Below are positions 17,252-26,372 of a DNA stretch of 52,835 nt, in pieces (positions within the stretch are counted from its first letter, which is position 1; each line of letters begins with the position of its first letter). The notes beneath the pieces were generated by a model. That model was not told the origin of the DNA and made no database searches. It saw only the letters and a list, made by a program, of their open reading frames with translations. The translations under genes were made by a program, and so were the position numbers. This stretch comes from JAGQNK01 sp964573155 (GTDB lineage Bacteria; Patescibacteriota; Saccharimonadia; Saccharimonadales; JAGQNK01), in assembly GCA_964573155.1 (NCBI GenBank), contig CAZNIN010000003.1:1-52835 (forward strand), written 5' to 3'.

Positions 17252-18121
17252 TCAGGGCAACCATGCGTCTACGGATATCAGCAAAGAAAATACCAACAAA
17301 ACTACAAGAGAATGCCTAAACACTTTTCGCCCCCAATCGTCATTGTTCTTGATGGCTAAACCCTTAGCGCCAAGCCACACCCAGTACAAGCACAGGGCTG
17401 TCATGCAGAGCAGATACGTATAGCCTACATACCCAGCAACTGGAAGCGCCAAAATAGCGAGCGTAAAAGCCACAAGATACAGCAATATTTGTCTCTTAGT
17501 ATGATCAATTCCCTTTACAACAGAAATTACTGGCACACCAGCAGCTTTGTATTCCTGCCGTCTGTATACTGCTATCGCGTAAAACTCCGGCATCTGCCAA
17601 AGAAAAAGAATTACGAACAGAATTAATGCCCCCAGATCAATCCTATCCACAACCGCTACATAACCAGCAAGAATCGGGGCTGCGCCCGATACACTGCCAA
17701 CCAATGTTCCATGTATCGACATTCGCTTGGACAACATGCCATACAATACGACATACGTTACAAAACCTAGTAATCCAATTACTACGACAAGCACGTTAAC
17801 CCATACATACAAGATCATCGTTCCGACAATACCCAATACAACAGAAAATATCACCGCACCAACACCACTCACCTCTCCAGCTATAAGCGGTCGTTTTTTG
17901 GTACGTTCCATTTTTTTATCGATATCCTGATCCAGGTAGTTATTCATGACGCAGGCCGAGGCTATGACCAAACTCGTACCTATAATGACGGAAATAAACA
18001 ACAACCAATCAACATTCCCTCGGCTTGCTAGCAAAAATCCGGCTGCAGCAGTCAGTACATTGCCATACAGCACACCGGGTTTGGTCAGTCGATAATACGC
18101 GCTGATTTTAGTTCTGTTCAA
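17252..18121 (-). CDS. cyoE: Heme O synthase (protoheme IX farnesyltransferase)
   Basis: A 289-residue UbiA-family prenyltransferase with about nine membrane segments. The prenyl-diphosphate site NNYLDQDIDKKMERTKKRPL (about residues 60-79) and the second conserved loop (AVYRRQEYKAAGVPV) are intact. It converts heme B to heme O for the bo3 oxidase active site. Its ATG overlaps the end of cyoD by 4 nt, in the usual cyoABCDE order, so it is cotranscribed and serves this oxidase. Confidence 0.96.
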   Translation of the reverse strand: MNRTKISAYYRLTKPGVLYGNVLTAAAGFLLASRGNVDWLLFISVIIGTSLVIASACVMNNYLDQDIDKKMERTKKRPLIAGEVSGVGAVIFSVVLGIVGTMILYVWVNVLVVVIGLLGFVTYVVLYGMLSKRMSIHGTLVGSVSGAAPILAGYVAVVDRIDLGALILFVILFLWQMPEFYAIAVYRRQEYKAAGVPVISVVKGIDHTKRQILLYLVAFTLAILALPVAGYVGYTYLLCMTALCLYWVWLGAKGLAIKNNDDWGRKVFRHSLVVLLVFSLLISVDAWLP

Positions 18122-18492
18122 AAGCCTCTGTTACTTTCTTTTAGCATGTATTCGTTAACTTCATGTGGCGGCATTTCGGGCATCATATTGTAGTTCAAAT
18201 TGTGCATAATCCATAAGCTACCAATGACGATAATCAATAAAATCGAGCCCATAAACAGAAAAGTCCATAGGTTCCAGCGCGGCTTCGACTCGTCGCCAAG
18301 GTGAAGAAAGAAATACAACTGCACCGTAACCTGCAGTAATGCCAAAACCGTAATATAGGTGATAAGTTCATTGCGAGACAACATCTGATTGACGACAGCT
18401 ATGTATGCCGCGATCGTCAAAATTACTGACCAGCAAAAGCCCATGATATACATCCTGAGCGTCGTATTGAGTTTATGTCGTGTGCTGGTCAT
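18118..18492 (-). CDS. cyoD: Cytochrome bo3 quinol oxidase subunit IV
   Basis: A 124-residue protein with three membrane segments (about 14-34, 41-63, 73-96). The pattern LLQVTVQLYFFLHLGDESKPRW, in which the second helix ends in HL followed by a charged loop, is characteristic of subunit IV. It overlaps cyoC by 4 nt upstream and cyoE by 4 nt downstream. It stabilises the CuB site during assembly in known bo3 enzymes. Confidence 0.93.
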   Translation of the reverse strand: MTSTRHKLNTTLRMYIMGFCWSVILTIAAYIAVVNQMLSRNELITYITVLALLQVTVQLYFFLHLGDESKPRWNLWTFLFMGSILLIIVIGSLWIMHNLNYNMMPEMPPHEVNEYMLKESNRGF

Positions 18493-19073
18493 TTTACCGC
18501 TCCCAAAAGGTACACGAATGTAAATATGAATATCCAGATAACGTCCAGAAAGTGCCAGAACATACCCAGCATCGCCAGCCTCTTCTTCACGGTATCACCA
18601 AAGTCACCACGAAGCATCCGTACAAGTAATATGACCCCCCAGATAATACCGGCAAGAATATGCAGACCATGTGTACCAACAAGCGTAAAGAAAGCGGACA
18701 AAAATGCACTCTCTCGCCAGCTATAGCCTTCATGTACGAGCTCTTTGAACTCGTACAACTCCATACTCAAGAAGAATACCCCGAGCAGAACCGTTAGCAC
18801 CGTCCAGACCATAGCTTGTCTATCTTTACCTAGTCTTGCTGTCAAAACCGCCAATCCGATCGTAAAGCTACTGGTGAGCAGCACGATTGTTTCAGTTAGC
18901 ACGAATGGTAGGCTGAACAACTCTCCGCCGGACGGACCGCCAGCAACATTATTTCTGAGCACCGCAAACGTGGCGAATAGACTGGCGAACAATAGACAAT
19001 CCGTCATCAGATACACCCATAAGCCAAATGTGGATTTATCATCGACGTGATGCCTGGTAATTATCTGGCTCAT
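18489..19073 (-). CDS. cyoC: Cytochrome bo3 quinol oxidase subunit III
   Basis: A 194-residue protein with five membrane segments, the short form usual for CyoC. Conserved stretches include FGLWVYLMTDCLLFASLFAT near the N-terminus, LGVFFLSMELYEFKEL, FFTLVGTHGLHILAGIIWG and the C-terminal FWHFLDVIWIFIFTFVYL. It ends with TGA inside an ATGA overlap with cyoD and itself overlaps cyoB by 4 nt. Translation is therefore probably coupled along the operon. Confidence 0.95.
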   Translation of the reverse strand: MSQIITRHHVDDKSTFGLWVYLMTDCLLFASLFATFAVLRNNVAGGPSGGELFSLPFVLTETIVLLTSSFTIGLAVLTARLGKDRQAMVWTVLTVLLGVFFLSMELYEFKELVHEGYSWRESAFLSAFFTLVGTHGLHILAGIIWGVILLVRMLRGDFGDTVKKRLAMLGMFWHFLDVIWIFIFTFVYLLGAVK

Positions 19074-21034
19074 GCGTATTGTTTCCTGTTTGCTTTATCA
19101 AGCTTAGCGAGTTCTTCCGCTGATATGACATACTCCGTATTCTCACTGGTAAGACGGATTATCAACAATGTAACGACTGCAAGCAGTGCCGCAACGCTAA
19201 GCCACCATATGTGCCACACAACAGCGAAGCCGAAGGTTAGGCTCGCCGCAGCGATGAACACACCCATGCCACTATTTTTTGGCAGGTGTATGTCTCTGTA
19301 CTGTGGCTTGGATTCTTTTTGCTTTTTTTGCTTTTGGGCCCAGAACTCATCACGTTCAGTAACGTGGGGTGTAATCGCAAAATTATAAAATGGTGCCGGA
19401 GAAGTAGTTGACCACTCGAGCGTTCGTCCATCCCACGGATCCCCGCTTCTGTCAGGATTTTCCTTGCGCTTCCATATGCCATGAGCGACCTGCAGCAGCT
19501 GCAAGCCGATGCCTGCAACTATAACGAGTGCTCCGATGGCCGCAACTATAAAGAGGGACTGCCAGCCGTTACCCGCATCATAATGATCCAAACGCCGAGT
19601 AGCACCCATAAGACCTAGGATATATAACGGCCCAAAAGCTAAGGCAAAGCCAATGACCCAGCACCAGGCAGCTGCTTTGCCTATTAACTCATTAAGCTTA
19701 AAGCCGGTAACTTTCGGAAACCAATATGCAAGTCCTGCAAAGTATCCAAATACTACGCCGCCAATAATCATATTGTGAAAATGCGCCACTAGAAACAGGC
19801 TATTATGGACCTGAAAATCTATACCAGGAACCGCTAGTAGCACTCCTGTCAGACCACCAATCGTAAACGTATAAATAAATCCCATAAACCATACCATTGG
19901 CGAAGTGAATGATATGCGTCCGCGGAACATTGTAAACAACCAGTTGAATACTTTTACGCCGGTTGGTATAGCAATAACCATCGTCATAATGCCAAAAAAA
20001 GCGTTTACGTTCGCACCAGCACCCATTGTAAAGAAATGATGTAACCAAACAATGAATGACAGAAAAGCAATTGCCGATAGTGCGAAAACCATTGTGCCAT
20101 ATCCAAATAGCCGCTTACGCGAGAAAACCGGTACAATTTCCGAAAAGATACCGAACGCCGGAAGAATTAGAATATATACCTCCGGATGACCCCATGCCCA
20201 AATCAGATTAATGTACATCATCGGATTTCCCCCATGCGTCGATGTAAAAAAATGCATTCCCATGGTCCTGTCCAGCGCCAACATGGCTAATGTCGCTGTC
20301 AATATTGGAAACGCAAACAGTATCATCACCATAGTAATAAGAACACTCCAAACAAATACTGGCATTTTCATGAGTGACATGCCTGGCGCACGCATCTTAA
20401 TGATCGTCACAAAAAAATTCACGCCGGACAACAAACTGCCGATACCAGCTATCTGCAGTGCCCAAATCCAGTAATCAACACCAACCCCTGGACTATACTC
20501 GAGACCGGAAAGCGGCGGATATGCCAACCAGCCAGCTGTAGAAAATTCACCGATTACTAACGATATATTTATGAGCATCATGCCCACAGCAAACAGCCAA
20601 AAGCTGACTGAATTCATGAAAGGAAATGCCACATCACGCGCTCCAATCTGAAGCGGCAAAATGAGATTAATAATACCAAACATCAACCCCATCGCCACAA
20701 AGAAAATCATGATCGTACCGTGCGCAGAAAAGACTTGCTGGAACGTATCGGACGACACGATTCCACTTGCATCGCCAGAAGCCAATGCTTGCTGCGTCCG
20801 CATCATGAGCGCATCTGCAACACCTCGTAACAACATGAGAACCGCGACAACTATATACATAATGCCGATTTTTTTGTGATCTAATGACGTCAGCCACTCG
20901 CGCCATAGCCACCCAAGTTTTTTGAAGTACAGCAGCAGGACCAGTATACCTACAGCCGAGAGTGTCATCATTACTGCACCACCAATTGTAATTGGATCGT
21001 CCGGTAATGCGCTTAAACTAAGTCGTCCTAGCAT
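19070..21034 (-). CDS. cyoB: Cytochrome bo3 quinol oxidase subunit I
   Basis: A 654-residue heme-copper oxidase subunit I. The CuB site is marked by WAWGHPEVYILILPAFGI, which holds the His-Tyr cross-link pair and the YILILP segment of an A-type enzyme; HHFFTMGAG carries the next two CuB histidines, and VAHFHNMIIGGVV carries the heme ligands. The extra N-terminal helix of quinol oxidases is present. It reduces O2 to water and pumps protons. Starts 7 nt downstream of cyoA. Confidence 0.97.
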   Translation of the reverse strand: MLGRLSLSALPDDPITIGGAVMMTLSAVGILVLLLYFKKLGWLWREWLTSLDHKKIGIMYIVVAVLMLLRGVADALMMRTQQALASGDASGIVSSDTFQQVFSAHGTIMIFFVAMGLMFGIINLILPLQIGARDVAFPFMNSVSFWLFAVGMMLINISLVIGEFSTAGWLAYPPLSGLEYSPGVGVDYWIWALQIAGIGSLLSGVNFFVTIIKMRAPGMSLMKMPVFVWSVLITMVMILFAFPILTATLAMLALDRTMGMHFFTSTHGGNPMMYINLIWAWGHPEVYILILPAFGIFSEIVPVFSRKRLFGYGTMVFALSAIAFLSFIVWLHHFFTMGAGANVNAFFGIMTMVIAIPTGVKVFNWLFTMFRGRISFTSPMVWFMGFIYTFTIGGLTGVLLAVPGIDFQVHNSLFLVAHFHNMIIGGVVFGYFAGLAYWFPKVTGFKLNELIGKAAAWCWVIGFALAFGPLYILGLMGATRRLDHYDAGNGWQSLFIVAAIGALVIVAGIGLQLLQVAHGIWKRKENPDRSGDPWDGRTLEWSTTSPAPFYNFAITPHVTERDEFWAQKQKKQKESKPQYRDIHLPKNSGMGVFIAAASLTFGFAVVWHIWWLSVAALLAVVTLLIIRLTSENTEYVISAEELAKLDKANRKQYA

Positions 21035-21041
21035 ATATCCC

Positions 21042-21965
21042 CTAGTGCTGGTGCCCGCTACTTACATCATGATCATCGTGCGCCTGTTCTGGCGTTTTTT
21101 CTTGATGAGCATGGTCCATATATTTCATAACTATCGTATCATACAAACCTTGGTCGGTGGATGCATACGTCACAACTGGATGCTTCATGGAGGGTTGCAC
21201 TAACTTAGCGTACTCGACGTGGTCCAGGATGCCCTTACCCTTTTTGACCGAGTTCACCCACTTGTCGAACTCATCATAGGTTGACGAGCGAGCCTTAAAT
21301 TTCATGCTAGCAAATCCTTCGCCACTAATGTTTGCCGACATGCCGTCATACTCCCCTATCTCATGAGCCTGCAAATGCAGCTTCGTAACCATGCCGTTCA
21401 TAGCATAAATCTGCCCCCCAAGCTTCGGAATCCAAAATGAGTTCATGGGCGCATCGGCTGTAATCTCAAAATTCAGCGGTGTATGCTCGGGAAATTGTAT
21501 ATAATTCACAGTTGCAATATTCTGCTCAGGATAGATGAATAACCACTTCCACTGGAGCGCAACCACCTGGATAGTAACAGGGTTCTTATCGGACTCGAGC
21601 GCTCGATAAGGATCAAGCTCATGAGTACTTCGCCAAGTTACAACCGACAATATCAAAATAATAATCACTGGGATACCCCACCATATTGCCTCTAGCCAAT
21701 GATTCTTGTCCCACTCGGGCTTGTACGCAGCCTTTTTATTGCCTTCTCGATATCTCCATGCAAATAAAGCTGTCATCACAAAAACCGGAATAATCACCAC
21801 CATACCCAGCAGCGTTGCGAAGACCAACAGATTCCGTTGTTTATCACCTATCGTACCGCTTGGGTTAAGAATTGCAATATCATGTGTGCGGACAAAATTT
21901 ACAAGCAAGACACCCGCGACTAGTACAAACAGTAGGGGCAACAATATTCGTAGTTTTTTATTCAT
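21042..21965 (-). CDS. cyoA: Cytochrome bo3 quinol oxidase subunit II
   Basis: A 307-residue protein from ATG 21965 (the longer frame to 22022 lacks support). It has a signal-anchor (about 5-24) and two more hydrophobic segments (about 48-70 and 94-112), then the cupredoxin domain (VVALQWKWLFIYPEQNIATV, MNSFWIPKLGGQIYAMNG). The cysteines and methionine of a CuA centre are absent, which marks a quinol rather than cytochrome c oxidase. No lipobox cysteine is seen, unlike the E. coli protein, and the C-terminus is His-rich (DDHDVSSGHQH). First gene of cyoABCDE. Confidence 0.95.
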   Translation of the reverse strand: MNKKLRILLPLLFVLVAGVLLVNFVRTHDIAILNPSGTIGDKQRNLLVFATLLGMVVIIPVFVMTALFAWRYREGNKKAAYKPEWDKNHWLEAIWWGIPVIIILILSVVTWRSTHELDPYRALESDKNPVTIQVVALQWKWLFIYPEQNIATVNYIQFPEHTPLNFEITADAPMNSFWIPKLGGQIYAMNGMVTKLHLQAHEIGEYDGMSANISGEGFASMKFKARSSTYDEFDKWVNSVKKGKGILDHVEYAKLVQPSMKHPVVTYASTDQGLYDTIVMKYMDHAHQEKTPEQAHDDHDVSSGHQH

Positions 21966-22068
21966 AACGCTTACTCTCAAGCATACCATAAGCAAGTTAC
22001 TAAAAAGCAGTATCTGATGCATGCGTCAGTGTGTTACATTTAAAACATAACTAACAAGGATGCTCACT

Positions 22069-22608
22069 ATGGCAAAGAAACAAACAATAAGTCACACAGG
22101 CATACGTGCATGGGCACTGTTACGGATTGGAATAGGCGTAACTTTTTTGTGGGCGTTTTTCGATAAACTAGCAGGTCTTGGGTTTTCAACTTGTCGCGAT
22201 GCCGCAACTAATTCTGTCACAACTATGTGTTCAAAAGCTTGGGTCGAAGGTGGCTCGCCGACACTCGGTTTTCTAAAGTTTGGTACAAAAGGACCATTCG
22301 CTGAATTTTACCAAGGTCTTGCTGGCAATCCAGCTGTTGACTGGCTCTTTATGCTCGGCTTATTACTCATCGGTGTCGCCCTCATTCTAGGTATTGGTGT
22401 TCGATTAGCTACTGCCACCGGCTCGTTACTACTTTTCATGATGTGGACGGCAGCGCTACCGCCGGAGAATAATCCTGTCATTGACGACCATATAATCTAT
22501 ATTCTTGTACTAGCTGGCATCTATCGGACAAAAGACCAGCAGGCATGGGGACTTGGTGGCTGGTGGTCCAAACAAGCAGTCGTCAAGAAGTATCCGATCC
22601 TTCAGTAG
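22069..22608 (+). CDS. DoxX family membrane protein
   Basis: A 179-residue protein from ATG 22069 with AAGGA upstream. Four membrane segments are arranged as in DoxX (about 14-32, 88-107, 112-129, 138-156); ALLRIGIGVTFLWAFFDKLAG is the N-terminal family motif. A Cys-containing loop (STCRDAATNSVTTMC) between the first two segments is unusual and could be redox-active. DoxX-type proteins are linked to quinones, thiosulphate or oxidative-stress membrane complexes. It is divergent from cyoA, in the middle of the respiratory block. Confidence 0.85.
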   Translation: MAKKQTISHTGIRAWALLRIGIGVTFLWAFFDKLAGLGFSTCRDAATNSVTTMCSKAWVEGGSPTLGFLKFGTKGPFAEFYQGLAGNPAVDWLFMLGLLLIGVALILGIGVRLATATGSLLLFMMWTAALPPENNPVIDDHIIYILVLAGIYRTKDQQAWGLGGWWSKQAVVKKYPILQ

Positions 22609-22645
22609 GAGCATATCTGGAAAAAGCCCGGTTATTTCCGTTTAT

Positions 22646-24319
22646 CTAGAAATTTTTCCGGAAATGTTTAGTGGTGTATGCCCAGGTAGCTTCGGTCTTC
22701 TTGTTTGGATTAAAAATCCCTTTTGCATCAAAGATACTTTTAAGCTCCTTGAAATATCCAGTCACTTTCTCACCGTACATCTGTTCCAGCCAAGGGCCCC
22801 TGATTAACCCATCATTATGCTCACCGCTCAGAGACCCACCATAGCTGAGCACCAGCTCATTGACTTCCTTCATGGCAGGCAAGATCGTATCACGCTCGAT
22901 CTTGTTCTCGATATTCATGAGCGGGATAATATGGAAGTTTCCATCACCCATATGTCCGGCTATGGTTGCAAATAGCTTGTACTTTTTGATGATTTTGCGA
23001 ATTTTTGGCAAAAATTCTGCCAAGTGCTCAGGGTTCACTACGAGGTCATCAATAAATGGTGCCGTGTGCTTGTCCTTAACTTTGCTACGTAAAATCTGAA
23101 AACTATACCGACGCATTATCCAGAACTTTTCACCCTGTCGATCAGTTGGTGCTTCTTCAAAGCCACTAATGCCATAATACGACTGTTTTTCTTCGAGCTC
23201 TAGACGCAGGGCTCTAATTCGCTGCTTGATATCTTCTGGACTGCCCCCCTTTATAGACACCATCAATACAAGACGGGGCACCCCCTTAATGAGGAGCAGG
23301 GCGTCAGGAATCAAGCTAATCAACAAACGAAGAAACTTCCGTGGACCAAGGAACTTCAAAAAGTACGGCATGAAACGAATCGACAGTATAAGTGTGTTGT
23401 CATCAAATGACTCGAAACGCGACGGCTTCTTGTCGGCCACAACCTTAATAAGCTCTCCGAGTCGTTTCATATCTTTGACGAATATCACCAACAACCCCTC
23501 ATCAGACCTCGCACGTGTAACCCGGAATTCGATATCAGTCACCAAGCCAAGAGTGCCTTGTCCCCCGACAATAGCCTTCGTCAAGTCAAAAATCCCTTTT
23601 TCGCGATCCCATACGTCCCACAAGTTATATCCTGTCGCATTTTTACTGACTTTCGGTCTGGCTGCCTTAATTTCCTCATAGTTTTTATCAACCAACTCAA
23701 AGACTCTGCGATATACCTCGCCCTCAAAATCTTTTTGTTTCATTTTATTATCCAGCTCTGACTTATTAAGGGGCCGGACTTTCCTAGCTACCCCATCCGC
23801 AAACACAAATTCAAGCTCATTGACAAAGTTTGCCGCCTGACCAAACTCGATTGATTTTTCACCGCCTGAGTTGTTGCTGACCATACCGCCTACCGTACAA
23901 AGATCTCGAGACGCCGGATACGTTGGCATCAGTACACCCTTTTCCTTGGCACGTGCATCAAAATCACGAAAGTATACGCCAGGTTGCACATGCGCAGCTT
24001 TCTGATCGATACTTTTAATGTTTGTGAAATATTTCTTAAAATCGACAATTACCGATTCATTTATTGCGCCGCCAGACATATCAGTGCCGGCGCTTCGGGC
24101 AGTCAGTGATATATTTTTGATTTTGGACTTGGTTCGATTCGTGACCGCAACAAGACGCTCTACGTCTTTAGTGTGCTTGGGAGCAACAACCACTTCTGGT
24201 CGTATTTCAAACATAGATGCATCGTGACTATACATATCCAAGAGTTCATTTGATGTATCAATATCACCCTCGAAACCAGATTTTTTCAGAGCATCAATAA
24301 ATATCTGTATGTTTGTCAT
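22646..24319 (-). CDS. FAD-linked dehydrogenase, D-lactate/glycolate type
   Basis: A 557-residue protein; the start at 24319 was chosen over 24511 because AGGAG lies just upstream and the fold begins there. Residues about 30-215 are a PCMH-type FAD domain (SLTARSAGTDMSGGAINES and DLCTVGGMVSNNSGGEKS), and about 270-540 a FAD-oxidase C-terminal domain (TIAGHMGDGNFHIIPLMNI, LSGEHNDGLIRG). It belongs to the GlcD/Dld/D-2-hydroxyacid dehydrogenase group and probably oxidises D-lactate, passing electrons to quinone; no CCG iron-sulphur domain is fused. Convergent with doxX, divergent from NDH-2. Confidence 0.88.
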   Translation of the reverse strand: MTNIQIFIDALKKSGFEGDIDTSNELLDMYSHDASMFEIRPEVVVAPKHTKDVERLVAVTNRTKSKIKNISLTARSAGTDMSGGAINESVIVDFKKYFTNIKSIDQKAAHVQPGVYFRDFDARAKEKGVLMPTYPASRDLCTVGGMVSNNSGGEKSIEFGQAANFVNELEFVFADGVARKVRPLNKSELDNKMKQKDFEGEVYRRVFELVDKNYEEIKAARPKVSKNATGYNLWDVWDREKGIFDLTKAIVGGQGTLGLVTDIEFRVTRARSDEGLLVIFVKDMKRLGELIKVVADKKPSRFESFDDNTLILSIRFMPYFLKFLGPRKFLRLLISLIPDALLLIKGVPRLVLMVSIKGGSPEDIKQRIRALRLELEEKQSYYGISGFEEAPTDRQGEKFWIMRRYSFQILRSKVKDKHTAPFIDDLVVNPEHLAEFLPKIRKIIKKYKLFATIAGHMGDGNFHIIPLMNIENKIERDTILPAMKEVNELVLSYGGSLSGEHNDGLIRGPWLEQMYGEKVTGYFKELKSIFDAKGIFNPNKKTEATWAYTTKHFRKNF

Positions 24320-24389
24320 TTTTCTCCTATAGGCTTTAGCGATATGGTACCATATCAGAGAAATCTTTAACAGGAGCTGACAAAAAGCT

Positions 24390-25604
24390 TTGAGCAAAAA
24401 GAAAATAGTTATTATTGGAGGCGGTTTCGGCGGCATTAAGGCCGCCCTGGAACTCGTTAACAATCCCGAGTTCCATATAACACTTATCAGTGCGCATCCT
24501 GACTTTCGCATCTATGGCACCTTGTATCGTGTTGCTACTGGGGGCAGTATGAAGGTAGCTAGTGTGCCGCTCGATGAAATCTTTGCTGGAAAGAAGATCG
24601 ATATTATCGTCGATAAAGCAGTCACCCTAGATAGAGAAACACATACCATTACAACCGGCAAAGGTCAGGTTTTTGCCTACAATGCGCTTATTTGTGCGCT
24701 CGGTGTCACAACCAATTATTTTGGCATCAAGGGGCTTGAACAATTTTCATTTGGCATAAAATCACCAGCCGAAGCCGAGGATCTCAAAGAACATTTACAT
24801 AGGCAGCTCACCGAAGACGGCAAACCAGACTTGCACTATGTTGTCGTAGGTGGTGGGCCAACTGGCGTAGAGCTGGCCGGAGCTTTACCATCATACATTA
24901 GAAAAATATGCGAACAACATGGCCTCCCGAAAAGAAAAGTAAAAGTAGACTTGATTGAAGCATCGCCTCGCATTCTGCCGCGTATGCCAAAAGATATATC
25001 ATACGCCGTGAAACGTCATCTCAAAAAAGAAGGTGTTCGAGTTTTAACAAAAAAGGTAGTCCAAGCCCAGACTGCAGAAGCGCTCTTAGTCAACGGCAGA
25101 CCAATCAAAAGCCAAACTGTTATTTGGACTGCGGGCGTGACAAATAACCCATTCTTTACTTCACAAGGATTCCAGCTAGCAGCCAACCGCAAAGTGCGCG
25201 TCGATCAATTCCTGCAAGCAGAGCCAGGGATATACGTAATTGGTGACAATGCCGACACGCCCTATAGTGGCATGGCCCAAGTAGCACTAGAAGATGGCAA
25301 GTATGTAGCGGAAAACCTCCAACGCATTGCACGAGGCGAAGATCCAAAGCCGTATCATGCCAAAAAACCGATCTATGTTATGCCCGCTGGACCTCGCTGG
25401 GCCGCGGTACTGTGGGGCAAATTCCGAATGTACGGCATACTCGGCTGGTGGCTGCGCCGCGCCGCTGATTTCATTGCTTATCATGACTATGAACCATGGC
25501 ACTCTGCGGTGCAGCGTTGGCTCGCTGATGATGACGAGGAAGAAAATTGCGTTACCTGCGATGCCAAACTTGCTCGGGTAATGTATGAGTCAGGCGAAAT
25601 TTAG
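24390..25604 (+). CDS. ndh: Type II NADH dehydrogenase (NDH-2)
   Basis: A 404-residue flavoprotein with a TTG start at 24390 and AGGAG 13 nt upstream. The N-terminal FAD site is IIGGGFGGIKAAL (residues 8-20), the NAD site YVVVGGGPTGVELAGAL (about 149-165), and the second FAD motif GIYVIGDNAD. The C-terminal part (GWWLRRAADFIAYHDYEPWH) is amphipathic as in the membrane-attachment region of NDH-2. It would oxidise NADH and reduce quinone without pumping protons, feeding the bo3 oxidase encoded nearby. Divergent from the FAD dehydrogenase, with their promoters in the 70-bp gap. Confidence 0.9.
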   Translation: MSKKKIVIIGGGFGGIKAALELVNNPEFHITLISAHPDFRIYGTLYRVATGGSMKVASVPLDEIFAGKKIDIIVDKAVTLDRETHTITTGKGQVFAYNALICALGVTTNYFGIKGLEQFSFGIKSPAEAEDLKEHLHRQLTEDGKPDLHYVVVGGGPTGVELAGALPSYIRKICEQHGLPKRKVKVDLIEASPRILPRMPKDISYAVKRHLKKEGVRVLTKKVVQAQTAEALLVNGRPIKSQTVIWTAGVTNNPFFTSQGFQLAANRKVRVDQFLQAEPGIYVIGDNADTPYSGMAQVALEDGKYVAENLQRIARGEDPKPYHAKKPIYVMPAGPRWAAVLWGKFRMYGILGWWLRRAADFIAYHDYEPWHSAVQRWLADDDEEENCVTCDAKLARVMYESGEI

Positions 25605-25612
25605 CCTCAGCC

Positions 25613-25960
25613 CTAAGGATCAATCCCTTCAGCTCTATGTCGAGGGGCACGGGGCCAGACAATCTTAGCAAATACCACATCTGCATCCAGCCAACCGAAT
25701 TGTCGGCTATCCGCGCTGTCTGCATTATGATCACCAACTACATACACCTTCCTATCTCTGATATCAGCAATGCGTTTGATTTTTTCTTTGCCGTTATGAA
25801 AGAAAATAACTATGTCACCTGGCTGTAGTCGTATAAACCATCTCCAGCCGTACACAAGAGTACCAGGTGGTAACACCGGCAGCATACTATGTCCGCTAAT
25901 TTGTCGTACCGTAAATGGAAACCTACGACTTGGTCGCTTTGAAGATTTCTGCGATATCAT
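25613..25960 (-). CDS. sodX: Nickel-type superoxide dismutase maturation protease (S26 type)
   Basis: A 115-residue S26-family peptidase without membrane segment. Catalytic serine S25 is in GHSMLPVLPPG, the general-base lysine is probably K62 (EKIKRI), and YVVGDHNADSADSRQFGW is the conserved GDN/DSR box. The family cleaves the short pro-sequence of Ni-SOD to expose the metal-binding His-1. The start codon lies inside the end of sodN (38-nt overlap), which confirms pairing, although a later non-ATG start cannot be excluded. Confidence 0.9.
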   Translation of the reverse strand: MISQKSSKRPSRRFPFTVRQISGHSMLPVLPPGTLVYGWRWFIRLQPGDIVIFFHNGKEKIKRIADIRDRKVYVVGDHNADSADSRQFGWLDADVVFAKIVWPRAPRHRAEGIDP

Positions 25961-26312
25961 CGATCATCTCCAGTAGTTTTTGACCTTCTTCCGGCTCCAG
26001 GTGATGCTTACACTCGCTGGCCTGCTTAATAGCTCTCCAGCACTTGTCATGCAGATCAGGAAACTTCTCTAGATGCTCTGGCTTGAAGTAATCCGCCCAC
26101 AACACCATCAGATGATGCTTGACGAGCTCGGCGCGCTCTTCTTTTATAATAATCGCCCGCATTTTATTGTGTTCATCAAGTCCTGGATATTTGTCCATAA
26201 TAGCTTTTACGCTTTGAGCCTCAATCCGCGCCTGAGCCGGATCATACACACCACACGGCAAATCGCAGTGGGCATACACGGGTTTTACAAATCTTTTTAG
26301 CATGCGAATCAT
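25923..26312 (-). CDS. sodN: Nickel superoxide dismutase
   Basis: A 129-residue precursor. A 14-residue pro-sequence (MIRMLKRFVKPVYA) precedes the nickel-hook motif HCDLPCGVYDP, in which His-1, Cys-2 and Cys-6 of the mature enzyme bind nickel. The rest (AELVKHHLMVLWADYFKPEH, KFPDLHDKCW) matches the four-helix bundle of Ni-SOD. It converts superoxide to O2 and H2O2 in the cytoplasm. Start ATG 26312 sits 4 nt after GAGGAGGG. Followed by its protease gene and adjacent to NDH-2, a superoxide source. Confidence 0.96.
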   Translation of the reverse strand: MIRMLKRFVKPVYAHCDLPCGVYDPAQARIEAQSVKAIMDKYPGLDEHNKMRAIIIKEERAELVKHHLMVLWADYFKPEHLEKFPDLHDKCWRAIKQASECKHHLEPEEGQKLLEMIDDIAEIFKATKS

Positions 26313-26335
26313 CTACCCTCCTCAGTTATACGTCT

Positions 26336-26341
26336 AGTATA
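26336..26341 (-). promoter_or_regulatory. Extended -10 (TGGTATACT) upstream of sodN
   Basis: On the minus strand TATACT, preceded by TG with one base between, lies 24 nt before the sodN ATG. No good -35 is seen at 16-18 nt. It indicates that sodN-sodX is transcribed separately from trmD. Confidence 0.5.
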
Positions 26342-26372
26342 CCAAGTATCGGTTGTGTCTCTGTAAGTGAAA

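Noticed and set aside
18489..19073. UGA recoding as in Gracilibacteria/Absconditabacteria
   Set aside because: TGA acts as a stop in the 4-nt overlaps of the cyo operon, and full-length proteins contain no needed internal TGA.
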